Shown piece by piece: positions 9,758 to 17,099 of a stretch of 64,000 nt of DNA. The notes under the pieces are model-generated. The model was not told the origin of the DNA and made no database searches. It worked only from the letters and a program-made list of their open reading frames with translations. The DNA is taken from assembly GCA_016793865.1 (NCBI GenBank), contig JAEULJ010000001.1:639496-703495 (forward strand). Direction: 5' to 3'. Origin of the DNA: Altererythrobacter sp. GTDB lineage: Bacteria; Pseudomonadota; Alphaproteobacteria; Sphingomonadales; Sphingomonadaceae. The first letter of the stretch is position 1. Every line of letters begins with the position of its first letter. A program made the position numbers and the translations under genes.

Positions 9758-9900
9758 GATTCGTTAACCAGATCGAATCGGCGCCACTTGAATCCGGTTG
9801 AGTCGAGCAAGCGGCGGGATGAGCCGTTCCCGTGACAAGAATCACTGCGCAACTCTTGGGAACGAATCGGGCAAGGCTGCGTTGCCCGCCGCCTGGATTC
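9758..9900. promoter_or_regulatory. Cluster of seven GANTC (CcrM-type) sites plus GTTAACC half-site
   Basis: GANTC occurs at 9758, 9775, 9790, 9800, 9839, 9864 and 9896, seven times in 143 bp between divergent genes. A GTTAACC (CtrA half-site-like) sits at 9763-9769, overlapping the end of the first GANTC. At an assumed 66% GC a GANTC is expected about once per 300 bp, so this is roughly 15-fold enriched. In alphaproteobacteria GANTC is methylated by CcrM and can tune promoters through GcrA. Regulation of the M23 gene, nadD, or both is inferred. Confidence 0.6.
9859..9883 (+). promoter_or_regulatory. EcfG-like (general stress sigma) promoter upstream of nadD
   Basis: GGAAC at 9859-9863 and CGTT at 9880-9883 with a 16-nt spacer match the alphaproteobacterial EcfG consensus. 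It points toward nadD (ATG 9976). A chance match somewhere in 64 kb is plausible, so the call rests on its intergenic position. Confidence 0.35.
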
Positions 9901-9975
9901 GCTATGGTCTCGATCGGTCGGTGCAGGGCAACGCCCTCTGGTGCCAATGCCCGCAACCGGGCAAGAACCGGTGCG

Positions 9976-10650
9976 ATGAGGACGGGAATATGTGTCGGAC
10001 TGCTTGGGGGCAGCTTTAACCCGGCCCACGGCGGGCACCGGCGCATCTCGCTGTTCGCCCGGGACGCGCTCGGGCTGGACGAGGTGTGGTGGCTGGTCTC
10101 GCCCGGCAACCCGCTCAAGCCCGCGCAGGGGATGGCGCCTCTGGCGGCGCGCCTGGCCGCGGCAACCCGCGAGGCGCGGCGCGCACCGATCAGGGCGACA
10201 GCCATCGAAGCGGTGCTGGGCACCCGCTACACCATCGATACCGTCCGCGCCCTCAAGCGCCGCTATCCCCGAAATCGCTTTGTGTGGCTGATGGGCGCGG
10301 ACAATCTCGCGCAATTCCATCGCTGGCGCGCCTGGCGGGAAATCGCGCGGGCAATGCCGATTGCGGTGCTGGCCCGACCCGGATATGATGGAGCCGCCCT
10401 CGCAAGCCCTGCGATGGCCTGGCTGCGGCGCTACCGGGTGCCGCCTGCCAGCCTCAGGAATGGCTCGAAGTCCGGCGGCAAATGGAGCGTACCTGCACTG
10501 GTGATCCTGCGTTTCGATCCCGATCCCCGATCCGCAACGGCCATCCGCCGTGCCGATCCCGATTGGGCCTCCGGCTACTCCGCCCTTTCCACTCGGGACC
10601 CTGTGACCCTGCGGCTCGTCGGGGCAGTTCGGGAACCGACGACACCGTGA
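9976..10650 (+). CDS. nadD: Nicotinate-nucleotide adenylyltransferase NadD
   Basis: 224 residues. It adenylates nicotinate mononucleotide to deamido-NAD in NAD synthesis. The nucleotidyltransferase signature GGSFNPAHGGH lies near residues 11-21. WLMGADNLAQFHRW and a C-terminal SATAIR (the ISSTxxR equivalent) are also present. A tail of about 25 residues after DPDW is slightly longer than usual. ATG 9976 is the last plausible start before the conserved fold. It heads the conserved nadD-rsfS-rlmH run, and rsfS follows after 57 bp. Confidence 0.95.
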   Translation: MRTGICVGLLGGSFNPAHGGHRRISLFARDALGLDEVWWLVSPGNPLKPAQGMAPLAARLAAATREARRAPIRATAIEAVLGTRYTIDTVRALKRRYPRNRFVWLMGADNLAQFHRWRAWREIARAMPIAVLARPGYDGAALASPAMAWLRRYRVPPASLRNGSKSGGKWSVPALVILRFDPDPRSATAIRRADPDWASGYSALSTRDPVTLRLVGAVREPTTP

Positions 10651-10707
10651 CGCGCGTTGTAGCCGCCATGGCCAATTCCTTCTCATTAGGGAGCAAGATA
10701 CCCGCCT

Positions 10708-11136
10708 ATGACCCAGGCGCATTCCTCTTCGGCGTCCGCCGGCCCCGGAGCAATCCGGCCCTTGACTGAACCCGCCGATCCTCCCGCAGGGGGCAGCGGC
10801 GCGCTGCTCGCCCTGGTGCTGAAGCAGCTCGACGACGATCAGGCGCAGGACATCGTGACCATCGATCTGGCCGACAAGAGCTCAATCGCGGATTACATGG
10901 TCATCGCCTCGGGCCGCTCGACCCGCCAGGTGGCGTCGATGGCGCAGAAGCTCGCCGAGGAGGTCAAGCGCCGCGGCCACGACCCCGCGCGCCTCGAAGG
11001 ATTGCCAGCAGCTGACTGGGTGCTGATCGACGCCGGCGACGTGGTGGTGCATATCTTCCGCCCCGAGGTCCGCAGCTTCTACAATCTGGAACGGATGTGG
11101 GCCTTCGGCGACACTCCGGCGGTCGGCACAGCGTAG
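10708..11136 (+). CDS. rsfS: Ribosome silencing factor RsfS (RsfA/Iojap)
   Basis: 142 residues. The Iojap/RsfS core runs from about residue 30, with DKSSIADYMVIASGRSTRQV, then the trp-containing DWVLIDAGDVVVHIF and RSFYNLERMW motifs. It binds ribosomal protein L14 on the 50S subunit and blocks subunit joining under starvation. An N-terminal extension of about 28 Pro/Gly/Ala-rich residues precedes the core, so an internal start is possible. It lies between nadD and rlmH, the usual order in alphaproteobacteria. Confidence 0.95.
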   Translation: MTQAHSSSASAGPGAIRPLTEPADPPAGGSGALLALVLKQLDDDQAQDIVTIDLADKSSIADYMVIASGRSTRQVASMAQKLAEEVKRRGHDPARLEGLPAADWVLIDAGDVVVHIFRPEVRSFYNLERMWAFGDTPAVGTA

Positions 11137-11191
11137 CCGCCCCTCGCGGAGCGCTGGTGCGGACCGGCGGTTCGAAGCGATAGGGCTGCCC

Positions 11192-11611
11192 ATGCTCCTT
11201 CACGTCATATCCCGCGGCAAGATCGGGCGATCGCCCGAGGCGGAGCTTGTGGCGCGCTACGAGAAGCGCATGACATGGCCGGCGCGATTCACCGAGCTGC
11301 CGGAAGTGGGCGGGAGGATGCCGGAGCCGGTCGGGCAGACCCGGATCGTGCTGCTCGACGAGCGGGGCAGCAACCTGTCTTCCGAGGAACTGGCCGCCAC
11401 GCTGGCCCGCTGGCGCGACGAGGGCGTGCGTGAGGCGCGCTTCCTGATCGGTGCGGCGGACGGGCACGGCGAAGACCTGCGCGGCCAGGCCGATCTGCTG
11501 CTGGCCTTCGGCAAAGCGACCTGGCCGCATTTGCTGGCGCGCGCCATGCTCGCCGAACAGCTCTATCGCGCCGCCAGCATCATCGCCGGCCACCCCTATC
11601 ATCGCAGCTGA
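11192..11611 (+). CDS. rlmH: 23S rRNA (pseudouridine-1915-N3) methyltransferase RlmH
   Basis: 139 residues, the normal size for this SPOUT-class methyltransferase, which methylates pseudouridine 1915 of 23S rRNA in the assembled ribosome. The C-terminal knot is recognisable: LLDERGSNLSSEELA, FLIGAADGHG and the LLAEQLYRAASIIAGHPYHR ending. It begins 55 bp after rsfS, and the EnvC-like gene starts 22 bp downstream, so all are probably cotranscribed from nadD onward. Confidence 0.96.
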   Translation: MLLHVISRGKIGRSPEAELVARYEKRMTWPARFTELPEVGGRMPEPVGQTRIVLLDERGSNLSSEELAATLARWRDEGVREARFLIGAADGHGEDLRGQADLLLAFGKATWPHLLARAMLAEQLYRAASIIAGHPYHRS

Positions 11612-11633
11612 AGCTGGGGCACAACGCGCGGCG

Positions 11634-12752
11634 ATGCGGGGAATTGCATTTCTGGCGGCGAGCGTTGCGGCAATGGTGGTTGCCGGGGCAGTGATGTGGC
11701 CAGCGGCGCGGGCCGGGCGGCCCGCGAACGCGGGCCTGACGGAGGCGCGCGGCGGCGGCACCCAACTGCGAGACGAGGGCGCACGCGCCCGCGACCGCGC
11801 CGCCGCGCTCGACCGTCAGGCGCGCGCCGCCACGCTGGCGAGCGAGCGGGCGACCATCTCGGCAGCCGCGCTCGCCGCCCGCATCCAGCAGGGCGAGGCA
11901 GCGCTGGCGGCCGCCGATGCCGATCTCGCCGAGATTAGCGAACGGCGGCGGGCGCTGGATCTGCGGCTGGCCGGCGAGCGTGCGCCGGTGGCGCAGCTTC
12001 TGGCGGGGTTGCAGTCGAACGCTCGCCGTCCGGCGCTGGTCGCCCTGCTGCAGCCGGGATCGATCGAGGACGCGGTTCACCTGCGCGCCGTCCTGGCCGC
12101 ACTCGCCCCGCAGATCGAGGAGCGCACTGCGGCCCTGCGTGGTTCGCTTCAACGCGTGAACGGGCTGGAACAGGAAGCGGCGCGCGCCGTGACCGAGCGC
12201 AGGGCCCTCGAGGCCAGGCTGCTGTCCCAGCGCGACGAACTTTCCGCGCTGTCAGCGGCCGAGCGGCTCAAGGCCCGGCGTGCGGCGGGCGCGGCCGACC
12301 GCGAGGCGGAACGCGCCTTCGCCCTGGGCGAACGGGCCCGCGATCTTCCCGCGCTGGTCCGGCAACTCGACACCGCGCGTGCAGGTCCGCCGAAACCGGC
12401 CACCGCAGGCGCCGCCTTCGGCCTGCCCGTGGAAGGGATACGCCTTCCCGAAGGATCGCAGGGCAGCTTCCATCTCGCGCTCGCGCCCCGGCCAGGCGCG
12501 CTGGCGGTGGCCCCGGCTGCCGGGCGCGTAGCCTTCGCCGGTCCCTACCGGGGCTATGGCGCCATCGTGATCCTCGATCACGCGGGTGGCTGGACCAGCC
12601 TGATCACCGGTCTGGCCAGCACGGAGGTGGCGGTGGGGCAGGCAGTTGTAGCCGGCTCCCCGCTTGGCCGCGCCGCACAAGCCTCGCCGCAGGTCGGATT
12701 CGAATTGCGGCGCGATGGCAGGCGCGTGAGGCCGCTCGATCACTTGCGCTGA
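11634..12752 (+). CDS. EnvC-like murein hydrolase activator (degenerate M23)
   Basis: About 372 residues. An N-terminal signal segment (about 1-28) is followed by a long Ala/Arg/Glu-rich coiled coil (about 35-255) and a C-terminal LytM fold. The fold has lost its metal ligands: the usual HLHFE strand reads QVGFELRR, and no HxxxD is visible, although DHAGGWTSLITGL keeps the family shape. Catalytically dead LytM proteins such as EnvC activate septal amidases. It probably acts in the periplasm during division (inference). The adjacent ctp gene, 93 bp downstream, is a standard neighbour. Confidence 0.85.
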   Translation: MRGIAFLAASVAAMVVAGAVMWPAARAGRPANAGLTEARGGGTQLRDEGARARDRAAALDRQARAATLASERATISAAALAARIQQGEAALAAADADLAEISERRRALDLRLAGERAPVAQLLAGLQSNARRPALVALLQPGSIEDAVHLRAVLAALAPQIEERTAALRGSLQRVNGLEQEAARAVTERRALEARLLSQRDELSALSAAERLKARRAAGAADREAERAFALGERARDLPALVRQLDTARAGPPKPATAGAAFGLPVEGIRLPEGSQGSFHLALAPRPGALAVAPAAGRVAFAGPYRGYGAIVILDHAGGWTSLITGLASTEVAVGQAVVAGSPLGRAAQASPQVGFELRRDGRRVRPLDHLR

Positions 12753-12845
12753 TCTGACTGCGTTAAGGCGCCCGCAATCCAGATGTGGAAATGCAGGCTC
12801 TCCGGGCCTAGAATGGCACCGAACGATGGGAGCCCCACCCCCGCA

Positions 12846-14195
12846 ATGAGCTTTCGAAATCTCTCGCGCACCCTGGCCCTGAGCAGTGCCATGGTCGGCG
12901 CGCTCGCGCTGATCCCCGCGACGACGGCGGGCCTCGCCCAGGTCGAGGGCCGCGCCGGCCCCGAATTCGCCCGGCTCATGGCCGTGTATCAGCGGATCAA
13001 GGCCAGTTACGTCGAGCCGGTGGCCGACGATGTGCTCATCAAGGGCGCGATCGACGGGATGCTGGCCGCGCTCGACCCTCACTCGGCATATCTCGACGGC
13101 GCCGATCTCCAGCGGCTGGAGACCATGATCGATGGCAATTACTCCGGTCTCGGCCTGTCGGTGGTGATGGACGATGGCGCCGTCAAGGTGATCTCGCCCT
13201 TCAAGGGAAGCCCGGCGGACCGCGCGGGAATCAAGGCCGGCGATTTCATCACGCATCTCGATGGCAAGCTGATCTATGGCGGCGAGCTGGACGATGCGGT
13301 GGCGCAGATGCGCGGGAAGGCGGGCACCGCGATCCGCCTCACCATCTTCCGCTCGGGCCGCGACGAGCCGTTCGACGTTTCGGTCACCCGCGGCGTGATC
13401 GACCTCGAGCCGGTCACCTCCGAGCTTCTGGCCGGCAATGTCGGGCATATCTCGGTCAACGAGTTCTCGCGCGATGTCGGAAGCGACGTGTTCACCGCCT
13501 TCGAAGGACTGCGGGCCAAGTCCGGCGGAAAGCTGGCGGGGCTGGTGCTGGACCTGCGCCGCAACCCCGGTGGCTCACTCGACGAGGCGGTGGCACTGTC
13601 CGACTTGTTCCTTTCCGAAGGCAGGATCGTCTCCCAGCGCGGCCGCGCGCAGGGCGAATCGCTGGTCTATGACGCGGAGAGTGTGTTCCGCGGGGACATG
13701 GCCAAGGGGCTGCCGATCGTGGTGCTCATCGACGAAGGCTCCGCATCCGCGTCCGAGATCGTGGCGGGCGCGCTCCAGGATCACCGCCGCGCTGTCATCA
13801 TGGGGGAAAAGACCTTCGGCAAGGGTAGCGTGCAGACGCTGCTGCCGCTGAACGGCAACGCCGCATTGAAGCTGACGACCGCCCGCTACTACACCCCGTC
13901 CGGCCATTCGGTGCAGGAAGGCGGGATCACGCCCGACATCCGCGTGCCGCAGCTTTCCGACCCGGATCTGGCCAAGCGCGCCAAGCTCCTGCTGCGCGAA
14001 TCGGACCTGCGCGGCCATCTGGTCAACGAAGCCGGGCTCAAGGACGACCAGCTCGAGAGCGACAAGCGCGAGGACCCGCGCTTCAAGGCGACGGCCGAGG
14101 AGCTCAAGGCCAAGGGCGTGACGGACTTCCAGCTGACCTATGCGGCCGACACGCTGCGACGGACTGCGACTCATGCGCTCGCCCGTGGCAAGTAG
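12846..14195 (+). CDS. Carboxy-terminal processing peptidase (S41 family)
   Basis: 449 residues. A signal peptide (about 1-30) is followed by the tail-specific protease helical part (YQRIKASYVEPV), a PDZ domain (about 85-170, with GLGLSVV and SPADRAGIKAGD), and the S41 protease. The catalytic Ser/Lys dyad lies in GSASASEIVAG and GEKTFGKGSVQT. It trims periplasmic proteins at their C-termini and in several bacteria controls murein hydrolases, which fits its place after the EnvC-like gene. ATG 12846 is chosen as the start of the signal peptide. Its last 23 nt overlap dsbB. Confidence 0.95.
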   Translation: MSFRNLSRTLALSSAMVGALALIPATTAGLAQVEGRAGPEFARLMAVYQRIKASYVEPVADDVLIKGAIDGMLAALDPHSAYLDGADLQRLETMIDGNYSGLGLSVVMDDGAVKVISPFKGSPADRAGIKAGDFITHLDGKLIYGGELDDAVAQMRGKAGTAIRLTIFRSGRDEPFDVSVTRGVIDLEPVTSELLAGNVGHISVNEFSRDVGSDVFTAFEGLRAKSGGKLAGLVLDLRRNPGGSLDEAVALSDLFLSEGRIVSQRGRAQGESLVYDAESVFRGDMAKGLPIVVLIDEGSASASEIVAGALQDHRRAVIMGEKTFGKGSVQTLLPLNGNAALKLTTARYYTPSGHSVQEGGITPDIRVPQLSDPDLAKRAKLLLRESDLRGHLVNEAGLKDDQLESDKREDPRFKATAEELKAKGVTDFQLTYAADTLRRTATHALARGK

Positions 14196-14676
14196 CGGCA
14201 CGTTGACGCCCGCGGCCCGGCTGGCGCGCTGGCTGGCGCTGCTGGTACCGGGCGCGCTGCTGGCCGGCGCCTACATCTCGGAATACGGCTTCGGCCTCTA
14301 TCCGTGCGAGATGTGCTGGTGGCAGCGCTATCCCCATTTCGCCGCGCTGGCGCTGGCGGGGCTGGCCTTCATAATCCCGCCGGCAAGGTTCTGGACGGCG
14401 CTCGCCGCGCTCGCCATCCTCGTGTCAGCCGCCATCGGCCTGTTCCATGCCGGCGTCGAATACGACTGGTGGCAGGGCATCACGAGCTGCGCGCGGATCG
14501 CGACGAGCGATCCCGGCACCAGCCCGCTCGATGCGATCATGAACACGCCGATGATCACCTGCGACGATCCGCAATGGACGCTGGCGGGTGTCTCGCTGGC
14601 GGGGTTCAACTTCCTGTTCTCCGCCACGGGCGGCATGGCTGTGCTGGCTCTGCTGGCGCGGAGGCGGCGAACATGA
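14173..14676 (+). CDS. dsbB: Disulfide bond formation protein B (DsbB)
   Basis: 167 residues with four predicted membrane helices. The quinone-side CxxC is CEMCWWQRYPH. A second periplasmic Cys pair is in SCARIA and ITCDDP. It reoxidises DsbA and passes electrons to ubiquinone. ATG 14173 lies inside the end of ctp (23 nt overlap). Its stop overlaps the coq7 start as ATGA, so it is coupled to a ubiquinone-synthesis gene, a functional match since ubiquinone is its electron acceptor. Confidence 0.93.
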   Translation: MRSPVASSGTLTPAARLARWLALLVPGALLAGAYISEYGFGLYPCEMCWWQRYPHFAALALAGLAFIIPPARFWTALAALAILVSAAIGLFHAGVEYDWWQGITSCARIATSDPGTSPLDAIMNTPMITCDDPQWTLAGVSLAGFNFLFSATGGMAVLALLARRRRT

Positions 14677-15212
14677 GCACCGGCGCCCGTGCACTCGGGC
14701 CCGACACCGCCCGCATGATCCGCGTGGACCAGGCCGGGGAGTTCGGAGCTACGCGCATCTACGCCGGCCAGCTGGCGGTTCTGGGCGATCGCGGCCCTCA
14801 TGCCGCCGAGATCGCCGGCATGGCCGAGGAAGAGGCGCGCCATCGCGCCAGGTTCGATGAGCTGATGGCCAGCCGTGGCGTGCGCCCGACCGCACTCACC
14901 CCGATATGGTCGGTGGCGGGATATGCGCTGGGCGCCGCGACCGCCCTGATCGGCCCCGAGGCCGCGATGGCCTGCACCGCCGCGGTGGAGGAGGAAATCG
15001 ACCGCCACTACACGCGCCAGCTCGATGCCCTAGACGCGAGCGGAAGCGATCCCGAGCTCAGCGGGCTGATCGCCGAATTCCGCGAGGACGAGCGCGCCCA
15101 CCGCGATGCCGCGCTTGCGGCGGGCGCGGAGCGTGCGCCCGGATACCCGCTGCTGTCGGGCCTCATCCGCCTGGGCTGCCGCGCCGCGATCCGCCTGAGC
15201 GAGCGGGTCTGA
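14673..15212 (+). CDS. coq7: COQ7-type demethoxyubiquinone hydroxylase
   Basis: 179 residues. This di-iron carboxylate protein catalyses the last hydroxylation of the ubiquinone ring. The iron-ligand motifs are in order: DQAGEFGATRIY, EEEARHR, EEEIDRHY and EFREDERAHRD. The length equals the usual bacterial COQ7. It begins with ATGA overlapping dsbB and is the last gene of the plus-strand run that starts at nadD. Confidence 0.95.
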   Translation: MSTGARALGPDTARMIRVDQAGEFGATRIYAGQLAVLGDRGPHAAEIAGMAEEEARHRARFDELMASRGVRPTALTPIWSVAGYALGAATALIGPEAAMACTAAVEEEIDRHYTRQLDALDASGSDPELSGLIAEFREDERAHRDAALAAGAERAPGYPLLSGLIRLGCRAAIRLSERV

Positions 15213-15317
15213 CGGGAACGGGAGCCCGGGCTCGATCGCTATGAGAAAGCTTCACCTGCCATTCACTGCTCCACGCGCCAAGACTTGCGTGCAGCCCCCA
15301 TGCCAATGAGGATCGCC

Positions 15318-15860
15318 ATGTTCCGACCCGTCGCCACCGCCCTAGCCATCGGCGCTCTCGCCCTCGCGCCCGGCCTGCCCGCTCCGCTTGCCGCACAGGG
15401 CGACAGCGGAGACAAGGTCCGGATGGTGATCGTCTATGGCGACGATGCCGCCCCCGTGGCGCAGGGCGACGAGATCGTGGTGGTGGCGCGCATGCCCGAG
15501 AGCGAGCGCTTCCGCATTCCCGAAAACCTGCGTTTCAGCGACAACCCCGCCAACCAGGCCTGGATCAACCGGGTCGAACGGCTCGAGTTCGTGGGCGCTT
15601 CGGGCACGCTCTCGTGCAGCGCGGTAGGCCCGGGCGGATCGACCGGCTGCACCGAGGAGATGATCCGTAACGCCTATGCCGACAAGAAGGCTTCGCCCGC
15701 GGTGCGCTTCGGTGCCCTGATCGCCGCCGCGCGGGCGGAGCGGCTGGCATCCATCGACCAGACATCGGCCGAGGAACAGGCCCGCGTGGAAGCGATCGAG
15801 AAGGAATACATGGAACGGCTTCGAAGAGAGGGCGAAGCACAATCCCCAGATAATCAATAG
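15318..15860 (+). CDS. Secreted protein of unknown function
   Basis: About 180 residues. ATG 15318 is preferred because TGAGGA lies 5-6 nt upstream; ATGs at 15300 and 15306 have no ribosome site. A clear signal peptide (about 1-26, ending near LAAQ) is followed by a region with two cysteines (TLSCSAVG, TGCTEEM) and a charged C-terminal helix. The central part (FRIPENLRFSDNPANQAWINRVE) is arranged like proteins I have seen only in Erythrobacteraceae-type genomes (memory, not checked). No enzymatic motif is visible. It is likely periplasmic. Confidence 0.8.
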   Translation: MFRPVATALAIGALALAPGLPAPLAAQGDSGDKVRMVIVYGDDAAPVAQGDEIVVVARMPESERFRIPENLRFSDNPANQAWINRVERLEFVGASGTLSCSAVGPGGSTGCTEEMIRNAYADKKASPAVRFGALIAAARAERLASIDQTSAEEQARVEAIEKEYMERLRREGEAQSPDNQ

Positions 15861-15896
15861 CGTCCGAATCCCAATCGGAGCGAAGCGGCGCTGGCA

Positions 15897-15925
15897 TTGG
15901 GCGTTTGCCGACGCACCGATAATAC
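15897..15925 (+). promoter_or_regulatory. Possible sigma70-type promoter for wecB
   Basis: TTGGGC at 15897-15902 and TAATAC at 15920-15925, with a 17-nt spacer, sit just before the ATG at 15941. The predicted transcript leader is only about 9 nt, which weakens the call. Confidence 0.35.
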
Positions 15926-15940
15926 ATTAGCGGGCGTGCG

Positions 15941-17080
15941 ATGCCTCCAGCCACAAAAATACTCGTCGTCTTCGGTACCCGTCCCGAAGCGATAAAGCTC
16001 TTTCCCCTGGTCCACGAGCTTCGGACGCGCCCAGAGTGCGCTTGTGTCGTATTGAGCACCGGGCAACACCGCGGGATGCTTGACCAGGTTCTGCAGATCG
16101 CCGGCATCGCCGCCGATCACGAGCTCGACGTGATGACGCAGAACCAGTCCCTCGACGATTTGACGGCCCAGTTGATCTTAGGTGTCGGTCGCGTCCTCGA
16201 CAGAGAGAAGCCGGACTGGGTTGTTGTGCAAGGCGACACGGCGACTGCGATGGCCGCGGCTCTTTCAGCCTATTACCGCAAGGTGAAGGTGTGCCACGTA
16301 GAGGCCGGGCTGCGGAGCCGTGATAAGTATAATCCCTGGCCAGAGGAAATAAATCGCAAGATCATCGGGACGATCGCGAGCCTGCACTGCGCTCCCACCG
16401 CGACGGCCGCGGAGGCTCTCCGCCTGGAGAATACTCCGCCTGAACAAATTTTTGTAACCGGCAACACCGTCATCGACGCGCTGCGGTGGGTCACTAATGA
16501 GATCGGCAAGCGGCCGGAACTCGCCAGCGTCATTGCCAAGGTCTCTGCTGGGATGGAGGGGCGCAAGATCATTGGCGTCACTACCCATCGGCGCGAGAAC
16601 TTCGGTGATGGAATGCGATCAATCGCGCAGGGTTTGCGGACCCTGGCCATGCGCGAAGACGTTGGATTGATCTTTCCGATCCATCTCAACCCCAATGTAC
16701 GCGAAGTCATGTTGGCCGAACTCGGCGACAGGGAGAACATCGCGCTGCTGGACCCTCTCGATTACCCGAATTTCGCGGCCCTCTTGCAGTGCTCCTATCT
16801 CATGTTGACCGATAGTGGAGGGGTGCAGGAAGAAGCACCGGCGTTTGGCAAGCCGGTGCTCGTCATGCGCGAGACAACCGAACGACCTGAAGGTGTCATT
16901 GCTGGAACGGCCAAGCTCGTTGGCACTCGCGCGGAGACCATCGTGGCGGAGGTTACGCGCCTGCTCGACGACAGCTCAGCATATGAGGCAATGGCGCGGG
17001 CTCATAGCCCATTCGGCGACGGTACTGCTGCACGCCAAATCGCCGAGCTTATCCTCGCGCCCATCCCTGACCGGAGGTAA
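15941..17080 (+). CDS. wecB: UDP-N-acetylglucosamine 2-epimerase (non-hydrolysing)
   Basis: 379 residues, typical length. It interconverts UDP-GlcNAc and UDP-ManNAc. Recognisable motifs include FGTRPEAIKLFPL near the N-terminus, VVQGDTATA, HVEAGLRS, TTHRRENFG and TDSGGVQEEAP (the nucleotide-binding end). It marks the left edge of the exopolysaccharide locus and converges on the minus-strand TPR gene (19 bp apart). No UDP-ManNAc dehydrogenase is nearby, so ManNAc itself may be the sugar used (inference). Base composition drops visibly from here on. Confidence 0.95.
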   Translation: MPPATKILVVFGTRPEAIKLFPLVHELRTRPECACVVLSTGQHRGMLDQVLQIAGIAADHELDVMTQNQSLDDLTAQLILGVGRVLDREKPDWVVVQGDTATAMAAALSAYYRKVKVCHVEAGLRSRDKYNPWPEEINRKIIGTIASLHCAPTATAAEALRLENTPPEQIFVTGNTVIDALRWVTNEIGKRPELASVIAKVSAGMEGRKIIGVTTHRRENFGDGMRSIAQGLRTLAMREDVGLIFPIHLNPNVREVMLAELGDRENIALLDPLDYPNFAALLQCSYLMLTDSGGVQEEAPAFGKPVLVMRETTERPEGVIAGTAKLVGTRAETIVAEVTRLLDDSSAYEAMARAHSPFGDGTAARQIAELILAPIPDRR

Positions 17081-17099
17081 GGGTTTGAACGGCCCTTGC

